Source: Phycisphaeraceae bacterium (GTDB lineage: Bacteria; Planctomycetota; Phycisphaerae; Phycisphaerales; UBA1924). Taken from it: DNA of 64,000 bases. This document shows positions 55,011 through 64,000 of the stretch, piece after piece. Made by a program: the position numbers and the translations under genes. Within the stretch, counting starts at the first letter, position 1; every line of letters begins with the position of its first letter. The DNA lies in the NCBI GenBank assembly GCA_020639155.1, contig JACKHF010000002.1:682001-746000 (forward strand), written 5' to 3'. The notes beneath the pieces were generated by a model. It made no database searches and was not told the origin of the DNA. It saw nothing but the letters and a program-made list of their open reading frames with translations.

Positions 55011-56483
55011 TCAAGGATCCACAATGGGCACAATGATGTAGTCAAGCCCGATCCCCCTCCTGTACATAGACATGTAGTGAGTTGGGTTAAACTTCCCACC
55101 ATTGTCCTCGCTGTCGATCCCCCTCGAATACAGCACGTATCCGGTGTCGCTGAGCGCAACTCCATCGGTTGGTCTTTGATTGTCTTCAGCAACATCCTCG
55201 GCAGTCGCGATCCGGTAGATGAGCCCGTCCGGATCGGTTGGAGTCGTTGGGATAGCGTCAAGGTATTCGGGCACAAGTTCCGCGAGTGTCGAAGGCAGTC
55301 TGCCGGTGTCATTCCGATATGCCTCAATACCGAGCACTGTCAGCGTTCCGGCACGGCGCGCACAGGCCAGCAGATTGCTCGCCCACATCCCCTCGAACAC
55401 TGACACAAGATCATCCAGTTCCGCTGCGTACGAATCAACGATCTGTATCATCTCAGCATCGAGTTGTATCAGCTCGTCGCTCGCGTTTATCGGATCGAGC
55501 ATGATCGCCTGTTGCGCGCGGGAGTAAACGTCTGCAACTCGGGTGCGAGCAGAGCTCCTCGAGTACCTCTCACGCCAGCCGTCATTCATGCGACTGTCAA
55601 TCAATGCCGCTGCAATGACACTGTTTCCCTCAAAGGCAAACCCCACATCAAGAACAGCGTAGCTCTGGAGTTTGGCTGCAATCTGCCGATGCACATCCCG
55701 GCCCAGCGGCCGAGCGATCACCCATTCCCTGATCCGTTTATTTACATCCGACTCAATTATAACTCCAAGCATAAAATCAGTGGAGTCCGGCTCTAAGGTA
55801 TGGGCCTCAGCCAGTGCAAGCATCCGATCCACCTCCGTGTAGAGCGTCTGAAGGTGATAGTCGGACACGTCTTTCGACGCAGCAACCCACGCGACAGCCA
55901 ATCGGTACGTCAAGTACATGTATGTCCAGCGCGTAGCGTCTCCGATCGGTGTTAGCGTATTGATCCAGCCCGCAACTCCAAGGTCCGGATCGGGCGATCG
56001 CATCCTCGCTGGCTGTTTCACAACGTCATCAATAAGATCAAGATACCCAGCTGACACCAGATCATCCGACATGTCTCTGTCGAATGATCGGACAGGCTTG
56101 CTCTGGCGTATCCAATCGGCAGCGCGCGGGAAGTCATCCAACTGCCATTCCTGATTCGCATCGTAGGGTTCGATATTGGCAACATGCTTTTCTCGAATCT
56201 CGACATAAATCGACCAGATCTCAGCAAAGATCGAGTCGTCAGGAAGATCTAATGAGATTGACCTCCCTGATTGATTCAGCACCCGAACCCGATCTTCTAT
56301 GAGATTTCGAATCTCCGCATCGCCGTTGATTCGAGGAACCACAGGCCCTTTGTATCGAGCAGAGTGAAATGCGATGCCAATCCCAATCGCACTCAGTAAC
56401 ACCAACACAAGTACAACAACAATCGCACGCCCCGATCTGGAAACCATGCAGTGTTGTTGTGCTTTGAAATCATCGGATTTCAT
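55011..56483 (-). CDS. Membrane-anchored protein of unknown function
   Basis: About 490 residues. One N-terminal helix (AIVVVLVLVLLSAIGIGIAF) and a long periplasmic-type domain. The end (DPDGLIYRIATAEDV, TGYVLYSRGIDSEDNGG) resembles the C-terminus of planctomycete pseudopilin-like proteins, but the whole is not one. The start is not fixed (ATG 56483 or 56447). It begins 14 bp after the dehydrogenase gene, so is likely in its operon. Confidence 0.65.
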   Translation of the reverse strand: MKSDDFKAQQHCMVSRSGRAIVVVLVLVLLSAIGIGIAFHSARYKGPVVPRINGDAEIRNLIEDRVRVLNQSGRSISLDLPDDSIFAEIWSIYVEIREKHVANIEPYDANQEWQLDDFPRAADWIRQSKPVRSFDRDMSDDLVSAGYLDLIDDVVKQPARMRSPDPDLGVAGWINTLTPIGDATRWTYMYLTYRLAVAWVAASKDVSDYHLQTLYTEVDRMLALAEAHTLEPDSTDFMLGVIIESDVNKRIREWVIARPLGRDVHRQIAAKLQSYAVLDVGFAFEGNSVIAAALIDSRMNDGWRERYSRSSARTRVADVYSRAQQAIMLDPINASDELIQLDAEMIQIVDSYAAELDDLVSVFEGMWASNLLACARRAGTLTVLGIEAYRNDTGRLPSTLAELVPEYLDAIPTTPTDPDGLIYRIATAEDVAEDNQRPTDGVALSDTGYVLYSRGIDSEDNGGKFNPTHYMSMYRRGIGLDYIIVPIVDP

Positions 56484-56496
56484 GAACTGCAACCGA

Positions 56497-57357
56497 TTAC
56501 TTGGAGTAATCGAACACGCCGCGCCCGGTCTTGTCGCCCAGTCTGCCTGCGGTGACAAGCTGCTTCAATAACGGGCACGCGCGATAGCGCGGATTGTTGA
56601 GCCCTTCGGCGAGCACCTCCATGATGTGCACGCACGTGTCGAGCCCGATGAAGTCCGCGAGACGAAGTGGTCCCATCGGATGCGCCATCCCGAGTTTCAT
56701 AATCTCGTCGATGTGCTCGGGCTCTGCAACGCCCTCCATCCAAGTGTAGAACGCTTCGTTGATCATCGGCATGAGGATGCGATTGGAAACGAATCCGGCG
56801 CGATCGTTTGCGGGAACAGCGGTCTTGCCCATCGCATTCGAAAGCGCGATCGTGCGATTGGTTGTCTCGTCACTTGTCGCAAGCCCGCGGATCACCTCGA
56901 CGAGCTTCATCACCGGCACCGGGTTAAAGAAGTGCATGCCAATGAATCGGTCGGCTGCATCTCCCACAGCCGTCGCGAGTTTGGTGATGCTGATACTCGA
57001 CGTGTTCGTGGCGATGATCTGGTTGCCTGTGTACATCGCAGCAAGCTTGCCGAACAGATCAAGCTTGACATCAAGATCCTCAACAATCGCTTCGATCACG
57101 ATGTCAGCGCCAGTCAACCCGTTGAGGTCTGTCGCGTAGGTGATGCGTCCCTTGGCTGCCTCGGCATCCTCTTGTGACATCCTCCCCTTGTCGACAGCGC
57201 GGGCGAGCAACTTGTCGTGGAGGGCCTTGCACTTATCGATCGATCCGGGAAAAGCATCGAAGACGATCGTGGCGAATCCGCTGACAGCTGCGACCTGCGC
57301 AATACCGCCGCCCATCTGGCCCGCGCCAACGACACCCACTGTCTTCACATTGTGCAT
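56497..57357 (-). CDS. 3-hydroxybutyryl-CoA dehydrogenase
   Basis: 286 residues. NAD(P)-dependent conversion of 3-hydroxyacyl-CoA to acetoacetyl-CoA in fatty-acid or butyrate metabolism. VGVVGAGQMGGGIAQVAAVSG (Rossmann GxGxxG), NTSSISITKLA, HFFNPVPVMKLVEVI (catalytic His) and GFVSNRILMPMINEAF are the signatures. ATG 57357 with AGGAGA upstream is better than the frame start at 57411. Length is normal for HbdA/PaaH. Confidence 0.95.
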   Translation of the reverse strand: MHNVKTVGVVGAGQMGGGIAQVAAVSGFATIVFDAFPGSIDKCKALHDKLLARAVDKGRMSQEDAEAAKGRITYATDLNGLTGADIVIEAIVEDLDVKLDLFGKLAAMYTGNQIIATNTSSISITKLATAVGDAADRFIGMHFFNPVPVMKLVEVIRGLATSDETTNRTIALSNAMGKTAVPANDRAGFVSNRILMPMINEAFYTWMEGVAEPEHIDEIMKLGMAHPMGPLRLADFIGLDTCVHIMEVLAEGLNNPRYRACPLLKQLVTAGRLGDKTGRGVFDYSK

Positions 57358-57486
57358 TGTCCAGTTCTCCTGATCGAGTGCATAGCGCAGCCCGGGCCCA
57401 GCCGCAATCAAAAACCGCCCGAACGCAACGGTATGCCCCCGGGTGCCGACCGCTGCTTCTGTTCTGGTTGTGTTCTATCATGCCGC

Positions 57487-57804
57487 ATGGGTGATCCGTC
57501 ACGACTCGACAAGTTAATGAAGCTGTATGCACTGGACGAGAACGACGCGTTCACGCTGTACGCGATCGCGCAGGAGCACGGCAAAGCGGGCAGTGTTGAG
57601 GAGGCTCTGTCGTGGTATGACAAGTGCATCGACGCCGACAAGGACTACTGCTACGCCTACTACCACAAGGCAAAGACACTCGATGATGCTGGCAGGACCG
57701 ATGAGGCGATCGCTGTGCTCCAGCAGGGCATGCAGATCGCCCGCGAGACAGGCGAGTCGCACGCATTCGGCGAGATGCAGGACTTCCTCGGGATGATCGA
57801 ATGA
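57487..57804 (+). CDS. TPR-repeat protein
   Basis: 105 residues with two to three tetratricopeptide repeats: ALSWYDKCIDADKDYCYAYY and AYYHKAKTLDDAGRTDEAIA. TPR proteins mediate protein contacts. The role is unknown. It overlaps recX by 4 bp (ATGA), so the two are translated together. Confidence 0.78.
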   Translation: MGDPSRLDKLMKLYALDENDAFTLYAIAQEHGKAGSVEEALSWYDKCIDADKDYCYAYYHKAKTLDDAGRTDEAIAVLQQGMQIARETGESHAFGEMQDFLGMIE

Positions 57805-58322
57805 GCAATTCCGATCAACAATCTGCCAGAGCGCTCGATTTTGCGATGAAACTGCTGACAAAGTCCAGACTCAGCGAGCGCAGTCTGCGCGAAAAGCTGG
57901 TTCGGCAACGCATCGCAGAGGACCAGATCGACACCGCAATCGAAACGCTGAAGCAGCGAGGATTCATCGATGACATGAAAGCTGCCCGCAGCGCGGTCGA
58001 AGCGTGGCTGGAACGCCAACCAGCTGATCGAACTCATTACGAGTCGAAGTTACACAAGCTCGGAATCGACAGGCACACCGCATCATCCGTATTGGACGAA
58101 GTGCTTGAGCATCGCTCGCGGATTGATGATGCTGTCGCAGCTCTCAAGGGAACACCGTCGGCAGATGTGCGTACCTTGAAGGAGTGGCAGACCCGCGCCA
58201 GGCGTGCAGCGGGCAAGCTTGCCCGGTTAGGGTTTGATGAGGACACAATCGAACTCGTAGTTGACCAGGTGCTGGGACCACAACCCGAACAGGAAACAGC
58301 GGATTTGTTCGAGAACGAATGA
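57801..58322 (+). CDS. recX: Regulatory protein RecX
   Basis: 173 residues. RALDFAMKLLTKSRLSERSL, LKQRGFIDDMKAA and GFDEDTIELVVDQVL are the helical repeats of RecX, which binds RecA filaments and inhibits them. recA is not in the window. The start overlaps the TPR gene (ATGA). Confidence 0.88.
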   Translation: MSNSDQQSARALDFAMKLLTKSRLSERSLREKLVRQRIAEDQIDTAIETLKQRGFIDDMKAARSAVEAWLERQPADRTHYESKLHKLGIDRHTASSVLDEVLEHRSRIDDAVAALKGTPSADVRTLKEWQTRARRAAGKLARLGFDEDTIELVVDQVLGPQPEQETADLFENE

Positions 58323-58489
58323 ATCAGGACGTTTCCCTGAAACACGACTTCGCATCAGCCGAAACACCCATGCGTGGCGTTATTCTCGGTCGGTTGCCGA
58401 TACGTGGAATCCTGATGAGGCTCTGGTAGTACATCGTTGGTGCCAGAGGTATACACTCTTGGCTCGCCCCAAAGGAATCATCCGTACTT

Positions 58490-59035
58490 ATGCAGACACT
58501 TTCCGCACCAGCATCACGTCGTTCAGCCCTCTGTCTTCTCTCCACAGTCACTCTCGCAGCGATGCTTCCCGGTTGCATTGCCGTGGACAATGAGTACAAC
58601 ACGCACGATCCGTCTATCAAGCCCGCCCGCGTGTGGTACGCACAGGACAACACGCTCACAGGGACGTTGGTGGTCGCAGATGCACCCGCAATGTCGTCGC
58701 TGAATCGGTCAAGCTGGCTCCCTATCCAGTACACAATCGCAGATGGCAGTGTCGCCCATGCACCGACCTACTCGCCAGAATACAACGTATTGTCAATGGA
58801 TGACTACCGAGGAAAAGACGCTCCAAATATCAACTCATCACTGTCTGCTGATGAACAATCGAACATGGAGCAAGCCCAAGTCGCGTTTGTCGCTCCAGCT
58901 CTCGCTGCGTTTGATCTGGTAGCGATTCTCCCCCGCATGATCATCGAAGACCAGCCGTGGGATGTCGTCCGCTCACCGGACACCGTCCCTGTGACACGCA
59001 GGACTGAACAGTCCTCCCTCCCCGAGTCTCAGTGA
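58490..59035 (+). CDS. Putative lipoprotein, function unknown
   Basis: 181 residues. Signal peptide with lipobox LAAMLPGCIAV (cysteine ~29). No recognisable domain in the mature part. AAGGAA lies about 12 nt before the ATG. The 167 bp upstream, after recX, hold nothing I recognise. Confidence 0.62.
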   Translation: MQTLSAPASRRSALCLLSTVTLAAMLPGCIAVDNEYNTHDPSIKPARVWYAQDNTLTGTLVVADAPAMSSLNRSSWLPIQYTIADGSVAHAPTYSPEYNVLSMDDYRGKDAPNINSSLSADEQSNMEQAQVAFVAPALAAFDLVAILPRMIIEDQPWDVVRSPDTVPVTRRTEQSSLPESQ

Positions 59036-59125
59036 CCTCCTCACAGGTGTACCGTGCATGGTTTCCGCCACCTGCTCGCTCGTCTTTGTCGAGCGATTGG
59101 TATCGGCAGGGCTCTACCATTCCGG

Positions 59126-59494
59126 ATGGGCACATTGAACGATCAGGGACTCCCGCCGACATATCCATTCAAGCCTGAACTTGAGATGACGCCACGCAGC
59201 GCCATGGTGCATCTCGAAGGTGGCGGTCTTCTTATCGACTGCCGGACTGAAAAGGAATGGCAGACCGCGCATATCGAAGGTGCTGTCCTTGTCCCTCTCA
59301 ATGAACTGGAGTCGCGACTTGAAGAGCTTGAAGAGCATCGCGATCAGACTATCGCCATCATGTGCCACATGGGCGGACGGTCTATGCGGGCAACCCTTCT
59401 CCTGCGAAGTCTCGGGTTTACTCAAGCCATGTCCGTGGCTGGAGGCATTGATCTCTGGGCAATCGACATCGACCCCAAGATCCCGCGATACTAA
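59126..59494 (+). CDS. Rhodanese-domain protein
   Basis: About 122 residues, one rhodanese domain: LIDCRTEKEWQTAHIEGAV, then the active loop IMCHMGGRSMRA with the catalytic cysteine. It carries sulfane sulfur or acts as a redox/regulatory switch. A GTG at 59054 would add 24 residues; ATG 59126 gives the compact family form. The next gene starts shortly after. Confidence 0.85.
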   Translation: MGTLNDQGLPPTYPFKPELEMTPRSAMVHLEGGGLLIDCRTEKEWQTAHIEGAVLVPLNELESRLEELEEHRDQTIAIMCHMGGRSMRATLLLRSLGFTQAMSVAGGIDLWAIDIDPKIPRY

Positions 59495-59538
59495 GGGTGG
59501 AGAACCAACTGCACTCCGCTTGCGTAACCTTGTATTGC

Positions 59539-60579
59539 GTGAGCACCCTCTCCCAACCAACTCGGCTGTTTGTGTGGATGCATCCTGCACAGGCATCGCT
59601 CGTACATGCCGTGGCCCAGTCGTGCAACTTGACGATCGCTGGTGTAGGATCGAACGAGCCACAGGGGGCACGCGACTGCGCAGTGAAGCTGCAAACCAAC
59701 CCTATTGATGACATTCGTTCGCTGCTCGGTTCTGACAACTACGCGAAACAGGGTGACGTAATCTGGATCGCTGCCAACGCCGAGCAGATCGAACTTCGCT
59801 CAATCCATCAGGCCTCCGAGCGAGGCGTCGCAGTTCTATCGTGCGAACCAATACCAACGGATGTATTCAGGTTCTCTGGTGAAAAATACGGCACACATCC
59901 GTGGCAAAACAGCACCACAGGCAGACAATCACTTGCTGTCGGACCACTCGTACATCGTGCGATCAAGCAAGTCGCAACAGAGGATCACTTCGAGGAGATC
60001 GGTGATATTCAGTCGGTCACAGTTGATTTAGGTTGTCGCGCGGGCGACTTGACCGAGAATGCACTTCTGTTTTCGGCATGTGCCGCAATCAACGAGTTTC
60101 TCGGCGTGCCGGAATGGGTTATGTGCGCGCGCAACAAGCATCATGCAAGTGTGGCGTGCCAGACAGCCCAAGGGCAGATTGGCTCGCTCTCTGTAAGCAA
60201 CGCACTCGGGAAATGGACATGGCGATGCCGGATTGCTGGCACACGAGGGCACATTCTGCTTGACGACGTATATGTTGCCCGCATTCTGTCCAGCGGCGAC
60301 ACAGAAGTATTGCGACACGCAGATTATGTTGAGTTGGAGAGGGCACAACCAAACGAGACAACATCACTTTTTGAACTGCCGTCAGCCGACAAACTGGGTG
60401 TCTATTACGTCTCAGAACATATTCGCAATGCGATTGCGCGACAGTTCAACACCAACTTGCCGCAGTATCCTCCAGTCGATGTCGGTGCTGCGCTATCACT
60501 GATGCACGCAATATCGCTTAGTTCGCGAACACGACAGCCCGAGTCGCCTCGCAGTATTGCAGCCATGTCAAGCGCATAA
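59539..60579 (+). CDS. Divergent Gfo/Idh/MocA-like oxidoreductase, tentative
   Basis: About 346 residues. An N-terminal Rossmann-like part (TRLFVWMHPAQASLVHAVAQ) and a C-terminal part with VTVDLGCRAGDLTENALL and WRCRIAGTRGHILLDDV resemble the Gfo/Idh/MocA fold. The usual GxGxxG and the catalytic EKP motif are not intact (SCEPIPTD in its place). It may be a non-enzymatic relative. Start options are GTG 59497, GTG 59539 or ATG 59578. Confidence 0.5.
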   Translation: MSTLSQPTRLFVWMHPAQASLVHAVAQSCNLTIAGVGSNEPQGARDCAVKLQTNPIDDIRSLLGSDNYAKQGDVIWIAANAEQIELRSIHQASERGVAVLSCEPIPTDVFRFSGEKYGTHPWQNSTTGRQSLAVGPLVHRAIKQVATEDHFEEIGDIQSVTVDLGCRAGDLTENALLFSACAAINEFLGVPEWVMCARNKHHASVACQTAQGQIGSLSVSNALGKWTWRCRIAGTRGHILLDDVYVARILSSGDTEVLRHADYVELERAQPNETTSLFELPSADKLGVYYVSEHIRNAIARQFNTNLPQYPPVDVGAALSLMHAISLSSRTRQPESPRSIAAMSSA

Positions 60580-60590
60580 CCAAATCGCCC

Positions 60591-60621
60591 AAAAAAGAAA
60601 CACGGCCTGACCATTGGCCCG
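60591..60621 (-). terminator. Possible terminator after rpsU
   Basis: On the minus strand CGGGCC and GGCCG form a short stem (60616-60621 and 60603-60607), followed by GTGTTTCTTTTTT. Confidence 0.5.
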
Positions 60622-60654
60622 ACCGCATCTCGCACTTGTATCTGTGACAGCAGT

Positions 60655-60861
60655 TTAGAACCCGCCTGGTGACCGATCTGTCGTCATAACACGACGCGGA
60701 CCACCCTTGCGGACTGCACGGCGCTTGCGCTCTGAGGGTTTCTCGTAGAACTCTTTGCGCTTGACATCCTTGGTCAGACCTTCCTTCTCGCACAGCTTCT
60801 TGAAGCGGCGCATGATCTGCTCTGGGCCTTCACCGGGACGTGCTTTGATTCGAATCGCCAT
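60655..60861 (-). CDS. rpsU: Ribosomal protein S21
   Basis: 68 residues. MAIRIKARPGEGPEQIMRRF, then EGLTKDVKRKEFYEKPSERK and RRAVRKGG are the S21 pattern, a small basic protein of the 30S subunit. The start ATG 60861 has GGAG upstream; a longer frame to 60951 is not real. It is alone. Confidence 0.95.
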   Translation of the reverse strand: MAIRIKARPGEGPEQIMRRFKKLCEKEGLTKDVKRKEFYEKPSERKRRAVRKGGPRRVMTTDRSPGGF

Positions 60862-61026
60862 GGAATGGACTGCTCCGTTCGTATTGTGATCAACCCGGGT
60901 GCAAGATCGCCCGCAGGGGCCAATGGTGGGACGTTCGGTGCCCAAAGTCAAGTGTTATGCTGCACAAACACCGAATCGTGCCGATGGTACGCATGATCTC
61001 GACCCACATACCGCTCGGGCTCCATC

Positions 61027-61737
61027 ATGCTCCTGATCGACGCGTACAACCTGCTGCTCCAATCAGATGTGGTCCCTGCCTCGGTCACGGGTATGGACCT
61101 CGTTGACCTGGCTGAGGCTCTCGAATCAAGCCGGTATCTGGGCCGGGGGATCACATTGGTCTGTGATGGCCGGATCTCGGGAGCCCTCGCCCGGCACCAC
61201 GAGAAGCACGGCAGGAACCCGGATATCCGTGTTGTGTTCTCCGGCATCAATCGATCTGCGGACGACTTGATTGTCGATCTGGTTGACCACTCGTCATTTC
61301 GCAGGCGGATCACTGTCATCACCAACGACATAAGGCTGGGTCAGGATGTCCGCAGGCTCGGTGCGAGGGTTGATACGTGCGCACAGTTCCTCCATGGGCT
61401 TGCGTCCGATATCGAATCAGCTCAATCCAGGCCCAAGCCACGCAGACCTGAGGTGCCGCTTGATTCTGCGAGCACCGCTACATGGCTTGAGTTCTTCGGA
61501 TTCTCGCGTGATGGGGCTCATCCCACGATCACGCCAATGCTGCGATCGCTCGAGTCAAACCCAGCCAAAGTCCCTTCAGAACCAGTTCTGAGTCCTGCAA
61601 AGCCTGCTCCAAGAAAACCAAAGCCCAAGCCCCAGCAGCGTGTTATTGACCCCGATCTCGTGAAACTCTTCAACGAATGCGGGCTCGCGATCGATCTTGA
61701 CGATCCAGACCTGTTGCAATGGCTTGGAACAGACTGA
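61027..61737 (+). CDS. NYN-domain protein (YacP-like), probable ribonuclease
   Basis: 236 residues. MLLIDAYNLLLQSDVV, VVFSGINRSADDLIVDLV and VITNDIRLGQDVRRLGARV are the conserved Asp-bearing motifs of the NYN (PIN-like) domain in YacP/Rae1-type proteins, which cleave RNA. The C-terminal ~80 residues are a Pro/Lys-rich linker and a short acidic helix not in the classic family. Confidence 0.85.
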   Translation: MLLIDAYNLLLQSDVVPASVTGMDLVDLAEALESSRYLGRGITLVCDGRISGALARHHEKHGRNPDIRVVFSGINRSADDLIVDLVDHSSFRRRITVITNDIRLGQDVRRLGARVDTCAQFLHGLASDIESAQSRPKPRRPEVPLDSASTATWLEFFGFSRDGAHPTITPMLRSLESNPAKVPSEPVLSPAKPAPRKPKPKPQQRVIDPDLVKLFNECGLAIDLDDPDLLQWLGTD

Positions 61738-62135
61738 TACCAATCCACTCACTCTCTACCGCACTCGTGTGTGCTGGTATGGCATTGCTTGGCGGATGCC
61801 AGGCACGTGTCTCGCACGTCGGTGGCGGCACCGCGATGTACGCAGGCAGGACTCTCACGACCACACTCCCTGACGATGTACGCGTCCCAGCTGTGCTGGC
61901 TGCGGCCGACGCAACGATGCGAGCACGCGGGTACACCGTCCGCCATCGCCGCGACACCATGGACAACGGGTTTGTAGTTGCGGTACCACCAGAACGCAGC
62001 CTCGGTGAGAAAGTGACTGTCCATGCGAGCATCGCCCACGGCGGCACGTTCGTCGAGATTACTGCTGATCCGTTCGGGAATCATGCGTTGTCGGCTGCTG
62101 TGCTCGATGCCATGCTACAGCGGCTCGGGCTTTGA
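61719..62135 (+). CDS. Putative lipoprotein, function unknown
   Basis: 138 residues. Signal peptide with lipobox GMALLGGCQAR. The mature part (VPAVLAAADATMRARGYTVR) resembles small DUF3568-like lipoproteins. The start overlaps the previous gene by 19 bp. Confidence 0.72.
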   Translation: MAWNRLIPIHSLSTALVCAGMALLGGCQARVSHVGGGTAMYAGRTLTTTLPDDVRVPAVLAAADATMRARGYTVRHRRDTMDNGFVVAVPPERSLGEKVTVHASIAHGGTFVEITADPFGNHALSAAVLDAMLQRLGL

Positions 62136-62181
62136 GCGACATCCGCACACTGCGTGCTCGTGATGAATACGCTCTCTGAGC

Positions 62182-63381
62182 ATGGCCAAGCGGACCACAA
62201 AGAAAACCACTGCAAAGAAACCCACGAAGAAGCGTTCGATGGATGCCAAGCCGAACGCGGGCGATGCTGCAGCTGCTCAGGCACTGTCCATTGACTATGT
62301 TCCGATGGACCGGATCATCGGCCACGAGCGAGCGATCGAAACGATCGATGCTGCGATCGCATCGGGCAGATTGCATCACGCGTGGATATTCTCGGGGCCG
62401 TCAGGCATCGGCAAGTGCACTGTCGCGCATGCGATGGCGGGTGTTGTGCTTGACCCAACAACAGCTGCGGGACTCGACGGCAGAATCAGACCGGAACAAG
62501 AGAGCGACACACAGGAGAAGCTGCGCGCGGGGATGTGTCCCGACGTGCATCTCGTGCGCAAGGAACTCGCACGGTTCTGTTCTGAACCATCCGTGCGCAG
62601 TTCCAAGCAGCAGAATATTGCGGTGGATGTGGTGCGGGAGTTCCTGCTTGCACCAGCACAAATTCGATCAGCACATGCTGGCAGCGCCATGGCATCGAGT
62701 GTGTACATTATCGACGAGGCAGAGCTGCTCCAGGCACCATCACAAAACGCTATGCTCAAACTGCTGGAGGAACCCGCGCCGGGTGTCGTGCTCATTCTTG
62801 TAACCAGCCGTGAGGATCGATTGCTCCCCACGATCCGCAGCCGGTGCCAGCGTGTCGCGTTCTCATCACTCACCGACTCGCAGATGAACGAATGGAAGGA
62901 CAGATTCCTCAACGAGACAGGTACGCCGATCGCAATGACCGAACGACAGACGCTGCTCGACTTTGCGCATGGCGCTCCGGGTCTTGCGAAGCTGGCAATC
63001 GAGACCGGACTCCACAACTGGGTGGACACCATCGAACCCGTTGTAAAGCAGATCGTGTCAGGCATCACACCGATCGGGTTTGGAAACGAGGCGTGGTCGC
63101 TCATTGATGACTGGGCAAAGTCGTGGGAGAAATCGCACGCTGGCGCGAGCAAGGACGCTGCAAACAAGCAGGCGTTTGTCTATCTGCTCCAGATCATCGG
63201 ATCGCAGTTATCCCGGATGCTCACCCGCTCGATCGATCAGCACGACGCGCGGGAACGATGCCTTGGCGCGATCGAACTGCTTGATGAAGCGCAGCGGCAG
63301 GTCGCGTCGAATGTGCAGATTCCGCTCGCGATGGACACGTGGGCAGCCAAAGCAGCCGCTGGAACCCTGGCTGCTGTCTGA
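62182..63381 (+). CDS. holB: DNA polymerase III delta' subunit
   Basis: 399 residues. After a basic Lys/Thr-rich N-terminus (~20 residues), the AAA+ clamp-loader fold: IIGHERAIETIDAAIASGRLHHAWIFSG, Walker A GPSGIGKCTVA, YIIDEAELLQAPSQNAMLKLLEEP (Walker B and sensor) and SRCQRVAF. It loads the sliding clamp with tau/gamma and delta. The zinc-binding cysteine cluster of delta' is not conserved (one Cys in GMCPDVHL). Confidence 0.9.
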   Translation: MAKRTTKKTTAKKPTKKRSMDAKPNAGDAAAAQALSIDYVPMDRIIGHERAIETIDAAIASGRLHHAWIFSGPSGIGKCTVAHAMAGVVLDPTTAAGLDGRIRPEQESDTQEKLRAGMCPDVHLVRKELARFCSEPSVRSSKQQNIAVDVVREFLLAPAQIRSAHAGSAMASSVYIIDEAELLQAPSQNAMLKLLEEPAPGVVLILVTSREDRLLPTIRSRCQRVAFSSLTDSQMNEWKDRFLNETGTPIAMTERQTLLDFAHGAPGLAKLAIETGLHNWVDTIEPVVKQIVSGITPIGFGNEAWSLIDDWAKSWEKSHAGASKDAANKQAFVYLLQIIGSQLSRMLTRSIDQHDARERCLGAIELLDEAQRQVASNVQIPLAMDTWAAKAAAGTLAAV

Positions 63382-63423
63382 ACCTCGCATTTGTATCAGC
63401 CGGACTGCCTGCAACAATGCTGC

Positions 63424-64000
63424 ATGGGATCATCTGCGCCAATCCAGTTATCCGCTAACGAGAAGCGACTGTGCGACATCATTGCCAGCCGTTCATCGAA
63501 GCTCTTCGACGAACTCAAGCAGCACGTTGAAACATGCACCGGCCCCACTGCAGATGGGAACACGGATGGTCTCGACTGGACGCGATCGCACTTCGTATCA
63601 CGACTCGAAAAGCTCGGCGCGACAACGACACTCACGCCGGGCGACGATCGTCCGGACTGGCTGCTTAGCTCAAAGAAATCTGTTGCCGCAGCACTCCCGC
63701 CAACCGCTGTGTGCGCGCGTCTCAAACCAGACATGAAGCGCGTGCTGATCGCGGGCCATCTCGACACAGTCCACGCCGACACGAGTCCGTTCAAGGCATT
63801 GACAGTTTCAGCCGACGGAACAACCGCGACCGGCCCCGGATGTGTTGACATGAAGGGTGGGCTCGTCATCGCGATGAACGCACTCGAAGCACTCGATGAG
63901 GCTGGTATTAGCGCGTCGTGGTCGTTCCTGATGAACTCCGACGAGGAAACCGGGTCGTACTGCTCAGCGAGAGTACTCGAATCCGCAGCACGGTCGCATG
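63424..64000 (+). CDS. M20-family metallopeptidase, 5' part
   Basis: First 192 residues; the frame runs off the window. GHLDTVHADTSPF, GPGCVDMKGGLVIAMNALEAL and MNSDEETGSYCSA are the M20 metal-binding and catalytic motifs (ArgE/DapE/CPG2-like). Exact substrate is unknown. It follows holB after 42 bp. Confidence 0.9.
   Translation, partial: MGSSAPIQLSANEKRLCDIIASRSSKLFDELKQHVETCTGPTADGNTDGLDWTRSHFVSRLEKLGATTTLTPGDDRPDWLLSSKKSVAAALPPTAVCARLKPDMKRVLIAGHLDTVHADTSPFKALTVSADGTTATGPGCVDMKGGLVIAMNALEALDEAGISASWSFLMNSDEETGSYCSARVLESAARSH

Overview
The window (64 kb) is gene-dense bacterial chromosome, moderately GC-rich by eye, with short intergenic gaps. It most likely comes from a planctomycete, probably class Phycisphaerae. 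The evidence is a PEP-CTERM protein ending in a PAPGSLALLGMGGLVAARRRRG-type tail, several proteins with the CxCGYxL...CPECG zinc ribbon common in Planctomycetota, DUF1569, DUF2617-like and DUF1624 proteins, two groEL genes, and CsrA/FliW next to polar-type flagellin genes. This assignment is inferred from protein families; no rRNA or tRNA gene was found.

Layout. 1-8.8 kb is a flagellar filament locus on the + strand: an flgN-like 3' end, flgK, flgL, fliW, csrA and two flagellin genes. The leaders of fliW and both flagellins contain hairpins with GGA in the loop, as expected for CsrA targets. 8.9-22.4 kb is mixed housekeeping: trpS, an AT-rich orphan gene, an M48 protease, ubiE, ileS, a DUF2617-like gene, a HEAT-like protein, a parvulin and rarD. 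It ends with a minus-strand sigma-54 activator and histidine kinase pair. 22.4-30.4 kb is a chaperone island: groEL1, a methyltransferase, groES, groEL2, an AT-rich membrane protein gene, dnaJ, grpE and a zinc-ribbon gene. A near-perfect -24/-12 promoter lies before groEL1, divergent from the two-component pair. Next comes a protein joining a membrane/zinc-ribbon segment to an AcpS domain.

31-41.6 kb carries single genes: an exported repeat protein, fliN, the PEP-CTERM protein, DUF1569, an isolated atpD, PilZ, a membrane protein, queG with a TIM-barrel isomerase, a small lipoprotein and kynA. 41.6-50.4 kb is a minus-strand operon for a Dpp/Opp-type transporter: permease, anchored binding protein, two further permeases, ATPase and a glycosyltransferase. 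All three permeases are much larger than usual. 50.5-64 kb holds thiS, a DUF1624 membrane acyltransferase-like gene, a secretin-related exported protein, 3-hydroxybutyryl-CoA dehydrogenase, a TPR-recX pair, a rhodanese, rpsU, a NYN/YacP nuclease, holB and the start of an M20 peptidase cut by the window edge.

The most interesting signals are (i) the three GGA-loop hairpins around csrA, which suggest a self-contained CsrA-FliW-flagellin circuit; (ii) a sigma-54 promoter for groEL1 beside its likely activator; (iii) the AcpS fusion; and (iv) the enlarged peptide-type transporter. I saw no CRISPR array, insertion sequence, prophage or defence island.
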